Shown here: in pieces, positions 1 to 6,963 of the stretch
How positions within the stretch are numbered: the stretch's first letter is position 1
Layout: every line of letters starts with the position of its first letter
NCBI GenBank assembly: GCA_049511115.1
Contig: JBEKYH010000095.1
Location: 1 to 20,301, forward strand
Direction of reading: 5' to 3'
DNA length: 20,301 bases
Origin: JBEKYH01 sp049511115
GTDB lineage: Bacteria; Planctomycetota; Phycisphaerae; Tepidisphaerales; Tepidisphaeraceae
Notes under the pieces: generated by a model
Seen by the model: only the letters and a program-made list of their open reading frames with translations
Told to the model about the DNA's origin: nothing
Databases searched by the model: none
Position numbers and translations under genes: made by a program

Positions 1-70
1 TAAGGTGATGGCCGGAATCGTGCCGCCGAGCATGTCCGGCCAGGCCATCCAGGCGAGCGCGGGAAATTAG
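1..70 (+). CDS. 3' end of an unidentified gene (partial)
   Basis: Frame 2 is open from the left edge to a TAG at 68-70 and reads ...KVMAGIVPPSMSGQAIQASAGN. I do not recognise the family; only about 22 residues are visible. The main support for a real gene end is the strong intrinsic terminator 42 bases downstream on the same strand. Chance openness over so short a stretch cannot be excluded. Confidence 0.4.
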   Translation, partial: KVMAGIVPPSMSGQAIQASAGN

Positions 71-111
71 CGCTCGAAGCAAACGCGCGGCGACATTTGC
101 GCTCCTGAAAG

Positions 112-147
112 AACCGGCGGATGGCGGCCTATCGCCATCCGCCGGTT
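112..147 (+). terminator. Rho-independent terminator
   Basis: A perfect 15-bp GC-rich stem (112-126 with 133-147) closes a 6-base loop, GCCTAT. The 3' arm runs into TTTT at 145-148. It lies just after the partial gene ending at 70 and before the small gene at 260, so it probably ends the upstream transcript. The U-tract is short, but the stem is exceptionally stable. Confidence 0.85.
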
Positions 148-259
148 TTGCGTTGGCCTTCCCGTTTTTCTTGCTCTCGGCGGCTATTTTTGCAAATGTT
201 GACCCGCTGCCATGGCCGATGAAAGGGGAAGCGGAAGCGAAGTTTTGCAAGGGGCAGTG

Positions 260-556
260 ATGTATTCGGTCAATCCACTATCAGGCGCTTTGGCGCAAAG
301 CAGCGAGCTGCAGAAGCTGCAGTCCAACGAAAAAGCCCGCCAGGCCCGCCAGGCCCAGGAGCAGAAGAAAAACATCGCCGCCCGCGGCGAGGATGAATTT
401 GAGTCTGAAAATCAGATCGAAAACACCGAGGAATTGACCCCCGTCCACGACGAAAACCGCCAATCCAACCAGCGCCGAAAACAGAATAAGCACCCCGGCG
501 AAGAGGAAGAATCCGCCGCGGACGACCTGCCGGATAGCCTGGATTTAACGGCTTGA
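260..556 (+). CDS. Small charged hypothetical protein
   Basis: A 98-residue, very hydrophilic protein without signal peptide or membrane segment. Residues 1-15 (MYSVNPLSGALAQSS) are followed by a Lys/Arg/Gln/Glu-rich, probably helical stretch (about 16-40) and an acidic C-terminal half ending PDSLDLTA. The upstream start at 212 is possible, but the ATG at 260 is preferred because AAGGGG (249-254) sits at good Shine-Dalgarno distance and the extra residues are low-complexity. I cannot assign a function; it resembles small conserved proteins I associate with planctomycete genomes, which is recollection only. Its 3' end overlaps the convergent methyltransferase gene by 12 bp. Confidence 0.6.
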   Translation: MYSVNPLSGALAQSSELQKLQSNEKARQARQAQEQKKNIAARGEDEFESENQIENTEELTPVHDENRQSNQRRKQNKHPGEEEESAADDLPDSLDLTA

Positions 557-1366
557 AAAATCGATGAAATGATGCAGGAATATTCCCGTCGCCACGGCGA
601 CGTTCAGGGAATCCGTCCCATGCCGCATGGGGATGGTGACGCGCCGGTCGCACAACGCGATTTCTTCGCGCGATAATCCCTCAGCTTCCCCTCCCACGAG
701 AATAGCCACGTTCCCGCAGCGGCTCGCCTTTGCCAGCGGCTCTGCGTCGGCGGCCAATACCGTGGCGATAAGCTCGTAACCCCAATCCGCGCGGAGTCGC
801 CGCAAATCAGCGATTAAATCTTCGCACCGAACCATCGGCAGCTTGAAAACCGCCCCCATCGAGATACGCACGCTATGCCGAAAGAATGGATCGCAGCACT
901 CGCGCCCCAGGAGCATGGCCCTCACCCCGAATCCCGCGGCGAGCCGCACCAGCGAGCCGATGTTGTCGAGATTGGTGATCTTGGGGCAGACCAGCAGAGT
1001 GGAGGCCGGATCACTCACAGCATGCGCCGGGCCGAGAACTTCCTCCAGCGTTGGATTCACCGGCCGAATCCCGCACGCCAACACGCCGCTGTGAAACTCA
1101 AACCCGATGACCTGCTCAATCGTCGCATCGGTGGCGGAAAAGACCGGGACGTCCGGCGGCGTCAGGGGCGCGATGGCCGCGACTTTTCGTTCCGCAACGA
1201 GGACAGATTCCGTTTGCAACGTGCTGGCCAACAGGCGGCGCACGACCTGCTCCCCCTCGGCAATGAACCGCCGGCCGTCGCGGGCGAGCTCCTTGTCCTT
1301 AAGATTGCGGTAGGGGGCAAGGCGCGGATCAAGCAGTGAATCGACGCTGAGGAGCATGGAGGGCAT
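545..1366 (-). CDS. SpoU/TrmH-family RNA 2'-O-methyltransferase
   Basis: A 273-residue SPOUT-class RNA methyltransferase, expected to transfer a methyl group from S-adenosylmethionine to a ribose 2'-OH of tRNA or rRNA in the cytoplasm. The N-terminal part (about 1-110, with DPRLAPYRNLKDKELARDGR and FIAEGEQVVRRLL) resembles the RNA-binding substrate domain of RlmB/TrmH-like enzymes. The knotted catalytic domain carries motif 1 (ITNLDNIGSLVR, about 130-141), motif 2 (ILVGGEAEGLS, about 222-232) and motif 3 (IPMRHGTDSLNVAVATGI, about 245-262). Length fits the family. Target nucleotide cannot be deduced, so no symbol is given. The start at 1366 lacks a clear Shine-Dalgarno sequence; an ATG at 1357 is an alternative. 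It is divergent from the histidine kinase gene, with a short shared upstream region. Confidence 0.95.
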   Translation of the reverse strand: MPSMLLSVDSLLDPRLAPYRNLKDKELARDGRRFIAEGEQVVRRLLASTLQTESVLVAERKVAAIAPLTPPDVPVFSATDATIEQVIGFEFHSGVLACGIRPVNPTLEEVLGPAHAVSDPASTLLVCPKITNLDNIGSLVRLAAGFGVRAMLLGRECCDPFFRHSVRISMGAVFKLPMVRCEDLIADLRRLRADWGYELIATVLAADAEPLAKASRCGNVAILVGGEAEGLSREEIALCDRRVTIPMRHGTDSLNVAVATGIFLHHFIDFSSR

Positions 1367-1424
1367 TCTAAGTCTTTCGGAAAAAAAGTCCGATTTTTGC
1401 CCGCCAAGCGCGGAGCGGGCGTAT

Positions 1425-1430
1425 TACAAT
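1425..1430 (+). promoter_or_regulatory. Possible -10 element of the kinase-HxlR operon
   Basis: TACAAT (5 of 6 bases of TATAAT) lies 8 bases before the preferred ATG at 1439. A TTGCCC at 1397-1402 is 22 bases upstream, too far for a standard -35 box. If this is the -10 element, transcription would begin at or within a few bases of the ATG, giving a leaderless or nearly leaderless mRNA. Single-element evidence only. Confidence 0.3.
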
Positions 1431-1438
1431 GCCTCATC

Positions 1439-2935
1439 ATGCGTCGCTGGGTAAAGCGAATGATCCTTGCGTTCGTGCTGGCCGTTTGCGTTTGCGCCTG
1501 CGCCTGCGCCGTCGCCGTGGCCCTGGATCAGCGGATGCCGCCCGCCAGCGCCGTCGCCATCGCGGCGGGGGCCGGGGGAATCTTGCTCGCGGTCCTGATC
1601 TGCGGCTTGATTCAGTGGCGCCTGATTGGACCGCTTTCGGCTCTCGTGCGCGAAGCGCGGCGCGTCGTGGAGCAAGACTGGCGCGGGCGCGTGCGTGTCG
1701 CGGGGTCACCTGAAATTCGCGCGCTGGCCGACGAATTCAGCCGCCTCGCTGCCGAGACGCATCGCCGGCTTTCGGGCCTCGAGCATCAGCAGGCCGATCT
1801 GCACGCCCTGGTCGATACGCTGCCCGATCCGATCCTGGCCAGCGATTCTGAAAGCCGTCTGATCCTGATGAACGCCCCCGCCGGCGCGCTGCTGGGCCTG
1901 TCCGCGGAGCAGGCGATTGGCCAGAAGGTGGTCAGCGTCGTCGCCGACGAGGCGGTCGTGCAACTCTTTGAGGCCGTTGCGGATTTGCCCAAACCCGCGT
2001 CAACTCCCGCCGGCGCAACGGCGCTTCCACCCGCCGCCGCGCCGATCCAGCGCGAAGTCCGCCTCCTGCGCGGCGGCCAGAAGCTCACCTGCCAGGCCGT
2101 CGCCGCGCGCACCGCCGATGGCGGGGCGCTGGTCGTCCTGCGCGATGTCAGCACGCTGGCCCGGGCGATTCAGATGAAAACCGATTTCGTCGCCAACGCC
2201 AGCCACGAACTTCGCACGCCCATCACCGCGATCAAGATCGCCTTTGAGACCCTGCGCGAAGCTTTCGGCGATGACCCGATTCAGGCCGAAAAATGCATGG
2301 GCGTCATTGACGGCCATCTGCGACGGTTGGAAGACATGCTGCGCGATCTGCTCGACCTCTCGCGCGTCGAAGGCCCCGAGCACGAGGCCGCCGTCGCCCA
2401 GGTGAAAAGCACCGACCTCTTCAACGCCGTCCGCGGCGCGCTCCTGCCCATGGCCCGGCAAAAACTCGTGGAGATCGACTTTGTCGATCCCGGCGTAGAT
2501 GAGTTCAAGAGCGACGCCCGCCTGCTGAATCTGATATTGAAAAACCTCGTCGAAAACAGCATCAAATACACGCCCGTTGGCGGAAAAGTGACAGTCACCC
2601 TGACCGCGGGCAATGGCACTGGCCAAGCCGGCTCCGATGTTATCCTGAAGATCGCCGACACCGGCATCGGCATCGCCCCCGAGCACATCGACCGCGTCTT
2701 CGAGCGTTTCTACCAGGTCGATTCCGCCCGCAGCGGCAGCGCCGGCCGCGGCACCGGCCTTGGCCTGGCCATCGTCAAACACGCCACCGCCGCCCTGCGC
2801 GGTACGGTGCAATTGGAGAGCACTGTCGGCGTGGGGACGACAGTGACGTGCATATTTCCGCGGTCGGCGGAGGGGGACTCAAGCGAGATTGGGCCAGACG
2901 CACAAGAGCAGTCTGAAGGAGAAGAGGTGCAATGA
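1439..2935 (+). CDS. Membrane sensor histidine kinase (HAMP-PAS-HisKA-HATPase)
   Basis: A 498-residue PhoR-like sensor kinase. Two membrane helices (about 7-29 and 37-59) flank an unusually short external loop, so sensing is probably intramembrane or cytoplasmic. A HAMP-like segment (about 60-112) and a PAS-like domain (about 115-235, starting LVDTLPDPILASDSESRLIL) precede the phosphoacceptor motif ASHELRTP with His256. The ATP-binding domain has its N box (NLVENSIKYTP, about 369-379), G1 box (DTGIGIAPEH, about 407), F box (FERFYQVD) and G2 box (GTGLGLAIVKH, about 438). ATG 1439 is preferred over a TTG at 1397 because the membrane helix then sits at the N-terminus. No response regulator is encoded beside it; instead the stop codon overlaps the start of an HxlR regulator. 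The kinase activity is secure from motifs, the signal and partner are unknown. Confidence 0.94.
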   Translation: MRRWVKRMILAFVLAVCVCACACAVAVALDQRMPPASAVAIAAGAGGILLAVLICGLIQWRLIGPLSALVREARRVVEQDWRGRVRVAGSPEIRALADEFSRLAAETHRRLSGLEHQQADLHALVDTLPDPILASDSESRLILMNAPAGALLGLSAEQAIGQKVVSVVADEAVVQLFEAVADLPKPASTPAGATALPPAAAPIQREVRLLRGGQKLTCQAVAARTADGGALVVLRDVSTLARAIQMKTDFVANASHELRTPITAIKIAFETLREAFGDDPIQAEKCMGVIDGHLRRLEDMLRDLLDLSRVEGPEHEAAVAQVKSTDLFNAVRGALLPMARQKLVEIDFVDPGVDEFKSDARLLNLILKNLVENSIKYTPVGGKVTVTLTAGNGTGQAGSDVILKIADTGIGIAPEHIDRVFERFYQVDSARSGSAGRGTGLGLAIVKHATAALRGTVQLESTVGVGTTVTCIFPRSAEGDSSEIGPDAQEQSEGEEVQ

Positions 2936-3270
2936 AACAAGCCCAGGTGAACTGCCCCGCCGGCCACACCCTCCGCGTCCTCAGCGGCATGTGGAAAGCC
3001 CCCATTGTCTGGCATCTCCAATCCGGCCCGCGCCGCTTCGGCGAACTCCGCCAGGACGTCGGCAAAGTAACCCAGAAAGTCCTCGCCCAGCAATTGCGCG
3101 AGCTGGTCAAAGACGGCATCATCCAGCGCAAGGTCTATCCAACCACGCCGCTGAAAGTGGAATACTCGCTCACCAACCTGGGCCGAACCCTGCGGCCGGT
3201 CGTGGCAATCTTGTGCGCCTGGGGGGCGGCACATGGAAAAGATAAGTCAGGACTGAGGACTGAGGACTGA
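2932..3270 (+). CDS. HxlR-family winged-helix transcriptional regulator
   Basis: A 112-residue protein matching the HxlR/DUF24 family (HxlR, YodB, HypR) over its full length: CPAGHTLRVLSGMWKAPIVW at 8-27, then GPRRFGELRQ, KVLAQQLRELVKDGIIQRKV and the wing plus C-terminal helix VEYSLTNLGRTLRPVVAILC AWGAAH. Such proteins bind promoter DNA as dimers and often sense thiol-reactive or quinone stress through the conserved N-terminal cysteine, here Cys8. The ATG overlaps the kinase stop codon (ATGA) and is preceded by AGAGGTG, so the two genes are translationally coupled. The last six residues and the stop codon are encoded by a tandem heptamer, so the C-terminal tail is probably a recent addition. 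Regulating the downstream exporter is a plausible role but is inferred. Confidence 0.93.
   Translation: MKQAQVNCPAGHTLRVLSGMWKAPIVWHLQSGPRRFGELRQDVGKVTQKVLAQQLRELVKDGIIQRKVYPTTPLKVEYSLTNLGRTLRPVVAILCAWGAAHGKDKSGLRTED
3250..3270 (+). repeat. Tandem heptamer GGACTGA x3
   Basis: Three perfect copies of GGACTGA (3250-3256, 3257-3263, 3264-3270). They encode the HxlR C-terminus GLRTED and its TGA stop. The following intergenic stretch (3271-3315) is almost pure purine on this strand, built from GGAG/GAGA words. Confidence 0.9.
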
Positions 3271-3362
3271 GAGGCTGGAGGAGGAGAGGGGGAGAAGCGG
3301 AGAAGGGGAGAATCGCACGGGGTGCGTGGTCCGAGTGGCAAATCCGGGGTAAAATCCCACGC

Positions 3363-5321
3363 GTGAGCGACGTTTTGCAAACTGGTTCTACGCCGCCGGA
3401 TGCGCCGCAGGGGCCGATCTTTCGGCGCTTGTTCGCGATGCTGCGGCCCCAGCGGGCGTGGATCGTCCTGGCGGTCGTACTATTGATCGCGTCCATACCC
3501 TGCGAACTGTTTCCCGCCTTTATCTGGCAATATGTCACCGACGACTTGATCCTAAAAGGGATCAGCCCGCCCACGGGATTGAACCCGCTCATATCGTTCG
3601 GCGGGCGCGTTGCGGGAATATTTCATCTCCTGCTCTCCTCGATCGGCTGGCTGATCGCCATCTATGTCGCCGGCGAATTGCTGGGAACGGTCAGCACCTT
3701 CATCCTGCAGAAGGCCGCGCAAAAATTCGTTTATCTTCTGCGAAATAAGGTCTACGCCCGCTTGCAGGGGCAGAGCCTGGGATACTTGCAGCTTCAACGC
3801 ACCGGCGACCTGATGAGCCGGGCCATGGGGGACGTGGACGAAATCCAATCGCTCGTCGTCAATTCCATCGACCAGGTGATCGGCGACGGACTGCTCTGGC
3901 TCGCGGTGGTCGGAGTGGTCTTGTGGCAGAATTGGCTGGTCGCGGGCGCGTCGCTGATTCCCCTGGTGATCGTTTTCCTGATGCTGCTGGTCTTCAACAA
4001 GCGGGTCAAGCCGATCTATGCCGCCGCGCGGCAGCGGGCCGGCGATGTCAGCAACCGCCTTCAGGAGAATCTCTCCGGCGTAACCGTCATCAAGATTTTC
4101 AGCCGCGAAAAAGAGGAGGCCGCCCGCTTTGAACGCGCGACCTGGGAGTATTACGTGCAGCAGGTCAAAGCCATCGTCGCCCGCAATCTTTACTTCCCCC
4201 TGGCCCGCGCCGTCGGGTTCTTTTCCAACGTCTTCATGGTTGCCGTCGGCGGATTCCTCCTGCTCAGAAATCGAAGCGGGCAGGTGCAATTTGCGGTTCC
4301 GCATTTGCTGCGCTGGTTAGTGCACGGCAACGCCGCCGTGTTGCTGCCGGGGTTTACCGTCGGCACCTTCCTCATGTTCCGCGCCTATTGGTGGCGCCTG
4401 CTCGGGCCGATCCAAACCCTCGCCCGCGTCAACGACATGGTCCAGCGCGGCGGTGCTGCGGCCAAGCGCGTATTTGAAGTGCTCGACGCCCCCGAGGAAT
4501 TGCCCGATGCCCCAGATGCCGTCGCCGTGAGCGATATCGCCGGCCACATGGGCCTGGAGAATGTGACCTTCCGCTATCCCGGAGAGGCCGGCACAAAACT
4601 GCCCGTGGTGCTGGATTCGGTGGACCTGCGCATTGAGCCGGGCCAGACCGTCGCGCTTTGCGGCCCCAGCGGCTCCGGCAAAAGCACGGTGCTCAATTTG
4701 CTCCTGCGGTTTTATGATCCATCGGACGGCCGCGTGGTCCTGGACGGGCGCGACTTGCGCTCCATCCGCCGCGACAGTTTCCGCGGCCATTTCGCCCTGG
4801 TGCAGCAGGAGACGTTCCTCTTCAATGACAGCGTTCTGGACAATATCCGCTACGGCCACGGCGAAGCGACCATGGAGCAGGTCATCGCCGCCGCCAAAGC
4901 GGCCAACGCGCATGGCTTCATCTCGCAACTCCCGCGCGGCTACGACACCAAGGTCGGCGAGCGCGGCGTCCGCCTCAGCGGCGGCCAAAAGCAGCGCATC
5001 AGCATCGCCCGCGCATTTCTGGCCGATCCCAAGGTGCTTCTCCTCGACGAGCCGACCAGCAGCGTCGAACCCGACAGCGAAGCCGCCATCATCGCCGCCC
5101 TCGACCGCCTCATGGCCGGCCGCACGACCGTGCTCACCAGCCACCGCCCCAGCCTCATCAACCAGGCCGGCCTCGTCTACGTCATCGAAGGCGGCAAAGT
5201 CAGCGAATCCGGCTCCCCCTCCGAACTCATCCGCCAGGGCGGCTGGTTCGCGCGGTTTATTCGCACCGCGGAAGACGCGATGGGCGAGCCGGATCAGTTT
5301 GTGGCGTCGGATGAAAAATAA
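3363..5321 (+). CDS. ABC exporter, fused transmembrane and ATPase domains (MsbA/LmrA type)
   Basis: A 652-residue half-transporter expected to act as a dimer in the inner membrane, exporting a lipid, peptide or drug; the substrate is not evident. The membrane domain (about 30-365) has helices near 33-52, 88-112, 175-190, 194-211, 283-301 and 328-345. The ATPase domain has Walker A GPSGSGKST (434-442), Q-loop Gln481, signature LSGGQKQR (538-545), Walker B VLLLDEP with Glu563, and switch His594. The D-loop reads SSVEPDSE instead of the usual SALDTESE. About 24 extra residues (about 304-328, RSGQVQFAVPHLLRWLVHGN...) lie between TM5 and the GFTVGTFLMF segment. The start is GTG at 3363 with only a weak GGGG upstream. 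It lies 92 bases after the HxlR gene, possibly in the same operon. Confidence 0.95.
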   Translation: MSDVLQTGSTPPDAPQGPIFRRLFAMLRPQRAWIVLAVVLLIASIPCELFPAFIWQYVTDDLILKGISPPTGLNPLISFGGRVAGIFHLLLSSIGWLIAIYVAGELLGTVSTFILQKAAQKFVYLLRNKVYARLQGQSLGYLQLQRTGDLMSRAMGDVDEIQSLVVNSIDQVIGDGLLWLAVVGVVLWQNWLVAGASLIPLVIVFLMLLVFNKRVKPIYAAARQRAGDVSNRLQENLSGVTVIKIFSREKEEAARFERATWEYYVQQVKAIVARNLYFPLARAVGFFSNVFMVAVGGFLLLRNRSGQVQFAVPHLLRWLVHGNAAVLLPGFTVGTFLMFRAYWWRLLGPIQTLARVNDMVQRGGAAAKRVFEVLDAPEELPDAPDAVAVSDIAGHMGLENVTFRYPGEAGTKLPVVLDSVDLRIEPGQTVALCGPSGSGKSTVLNLLLRFYDPSDGRVVLDGRDLRSIRRDSFRGHFALVQQETFLFNDSVLDNIRYGHGEATMEQVIAAAKAANAHGFISQLPRGYDTKVGERGVRLSGGQKQRISIARAFLADPKVLLLDEPTSSVEPDSEAAIIAALDRLMAGRTTVLTSHRPSLINQAGLVYVIEGGKVSESGSPSELIRQGGWFARFIRTAEDAMGEPDQFVASDEK

Positions 5322-5330
5322 AATACGGAA

Positions 5331-5446
5331 TGAACGCCGAGACACAGAGACGCCGAGCAGAGAATGCGGAAAATCGAATTCCGGACGATATTTGCGTTTA
5401 GTTCTTTGAATTTAGTCTTCTCGGCGTCTCTGAGTCTCGGCGTTCA
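5331..5446. repeat. Long inverted repeat between convergent genes
   Basis: Arms 5331-5357 and 5420-5446 are 27 bases with one mismatch. Each arm contains GACGCCGAG-type words on both sides of a central (A/T)CAGAGA. The 62-base loop contains ATGCGGAAA (5364-5372), which can alternatively pair with TTTCCGCAT (5447-5455) just outside the right arm. It lies between the 3' ends of the exporter (+) and the serpin (-) and could act as a bidirectional terminator or be a mobile REP-like palindrome. A smaller dyad, TGCAC-TGTTT-GTGCA (5494-5508), lies closer to the serpin stop. Confidence 0.9.
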
Positions 5447-5528
5447 TTTCCGCATTTGAGTTACATCATCACCATAGCCCCGTCGCCATACGATGCACTG
5501 TTTGTGCACCACATCAATCCAGAACGAT

Positions 5529-6767
5529 TCAGGTCGATGGGTTTTCCACGCGCCCCATGAACAGGATCGCGCCCGAGGTTTTCTGGCGGATCAGGAAGAC
5601 AAAGGGATGATCGGCGCGGAATGTCATCGGCGGGGGTGAGACTTGGCGTATGACGACGACGGGATGCACGACCACGACCGCGGTTGCCCCGGCTGCTTCG
5701 GTGCCTTCTTCGTTCACGTCCACAAAGGCTTTGTGAATCACCCAGCCAATCTGGAGCGACGTCGCAGGTGTCATTCCCGAAAAATCTGCCTCTCCCGAGA
5801 ACGCCTCGTTCATCCCCATCGATATCAGCTCGTTAGACAACTCAAACTGGCTCTCCATCTTGAACGCGGGCACGTACGCCTGCACTTGATATTCCCGCAA
5901 TTGGCCGAGCCATTGGTTCAGATTCTCCGCGGTTAGCTTTCCTTCCAGGGCCGGCAACCCATCCGCCCGCCGGGGAAGTAGGATTACCATGGATAGCGAA
6001 CCGCCCGTGTACGGCAGCTCAATCGCCTGGAAGTCGTCGTTCTCCATGGCGGCGCACTCAATCTCCTGATGCATCAGTGGAGCCTGAACGTCCTTTTGCC
6101 CCTCCAGGTGAAACGGTTGGCTTTGTGTATCCTCTTTTTTGAATTCCGTCTCCCATTTGCCTTTGAAGTAGATGGCATTGACCAGCACCAGGCGGGCAAC
6201 TTCGTGAGCGTTGTTCAAAGCTGCGGGGCTGACCAGATTCTTGATCTTGCCGTTTGTCTTTTGCTCAACCCATTGGTTGATGTCGGCGCTGGCCTCCTTT
6301 GCGCCGGAATCGAAATCGGCCTGGTGCAATTCGGCTTGATAGTCATTATGCAGCAAGCGAATGTACGCCGGGTTAAATGCAAAGCCGCTCTGCCCCCACA
6401 AAGCATTTGCGACGGACAGCTCATAGACCGCTTTCCCATCCACCTTCCCGCCGGAATTCAGATCATCCGCCACCGCCCCAAATGCGGCGTGCAAGCGATC
6501 GTCCGGCACCGAGAAATGCAGCACCTGCGCCATCTGCGCCGCGGTCTGGCCGCGCGCTCCCGCATAAGTCATCGCCAGCGCGGAGCTAATGCTATACGGC
6601 GAGAAGAAGAGGTTCCCCGGTTCATGCGCGAGTCGACTATATAGATCGGTGGCAAATGCGTTGGAGCCTTTGGCGATGCTCTCGATGTCCTGCCGAGGTT
6701 CCGCACTGCAAAGGCTCGCCGCTAATAAGACGGCGAGAAAACAACCCCATAATCGAGCGCGCCGCAT
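5529..6767 (-). CDS. Secreted serpin (serine/cysteine protease inhibitor)
   Basis: A 412-residue serpin with an N-terminal signal peptide (about 1-22, cleavage likely after CSA), so it acts in the periplasm or outside the cell. Family landmarks: NLFFSPYSISSALAMTYAGA (52-71), the breach/shutter segment LVNAIYFKGKWETEF (195-209), the hinge EEGTEAAGATA (353-363) and the C-terminal signature HPFVFLIRQKTSGAILFMGR (387-406). The Gly/Ala-rich hinge is that of an inhibitory serpin, which traps its protease after loop cleavage. The reactive loop after the hinge is about eight residues longer than in alpha-1-antitrypsin and very Val-rich; Arg374 is a possible P1 residue but counting from the hinge puts P1 near Pro369. 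AGGAGG at 6775-6780 is a strong Shine-Dalgarno site for this ATG; TATATA-like bases just upstream may be the -10 box. No protease gene is adjacent. Confidence 0.96.
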   Translation of the reverse strand: MRRARLWGCFLAVLLAASLCSAEPRQDIESIAKGSNAFATDLYSRLAHEPGNLFFSPYSISSALAMTYAGARGQTAAQMAQVLHFSVPDDRLHAAFGAVADDLNSGGKVDGKAVYELSVANALWGQSGFAFNPAYIRLLHNDYQAELHQADFDSGAKEASADINQWVEQKTNGKIKNLVSPAALNNAHEVARLVLVNAIYFKGKWETEFKKEDTQSQPFHLEGQKDVQAPLMHQEIECAAMENDDFQAIELPYTGGSLSMVILLPRRADGLPALEGKLTAENLNQWLGQLREYQVQAYVPAFKMESQFELSNELISMGMNEAFSGEADFSGMTPATSLQIGWVIHKAFVDVNEEGTEAAGATAVVVVHPVVVIRQVSPPPMTFRADHPFVFLIRQKTSGAILFMGRVENPST

Positions 6768-6818
6768 CGTTGGGCCTCCTGCTATATACTAGACACCAGG
6801 CGAATCACGGCGGCGCGC

Positions 6819-6835
6819 GATAATACCAGATTATC
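6819..6835. promoter_or_regulatory. Palindrome in the divergent serpin/higBA region
   Basis: GATAAT-ACCAG-ATTATC is a perfect 6-bp dyad with a 5-base spacer in the 196-bp region between the serpin and higB start codons. Its form suits a dimeric repressor or activator site, but no binding protein can be named. Confidence 0.35.
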
Positions 6836-6931
6836 CACGACGTCGCGCAAGAAACCTCGCGAGGCGGATGTGGCTAGACTGGCAGACGGGGAATGGCCGC
6901 ACTTGCTCCTCGTCGCAATTTTGCCCCAGAT

Positions 6932-6960
6932 TTGACCTTTCACCCCTTGGGTGATACTAT
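6932..6960 (+). promoter_or_regulatory. Probable higBA promoter with embedded operator palindrome
   Basis: TTGACC (6932-6937) and TACTAT (6955-6960) are separated by 17 bases, as sigma-70 boxes would be. The spacer contains the dyad TCACCC-CTT-GGGTGA (6940-6954). HigA-type antitoxins repress their own operon by binding palindromes at the promoter, so this is the natural operator candidate. The start codons at 6964/6967 follow within a few bases of the -10 box, implying a leaderless transcript if this promoter is the one used. Confidence 0.5.
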
Positions 6961-6963
6961 TCA

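Noticed and set aside
4317..5345. Open frame of 342 codons on the minus strand opposite the ABC exporter
   Set aside because: It mirrors the ATPase domain, is rich in Gly/Ala/Asp repeats and matches no family; a shadow frame.
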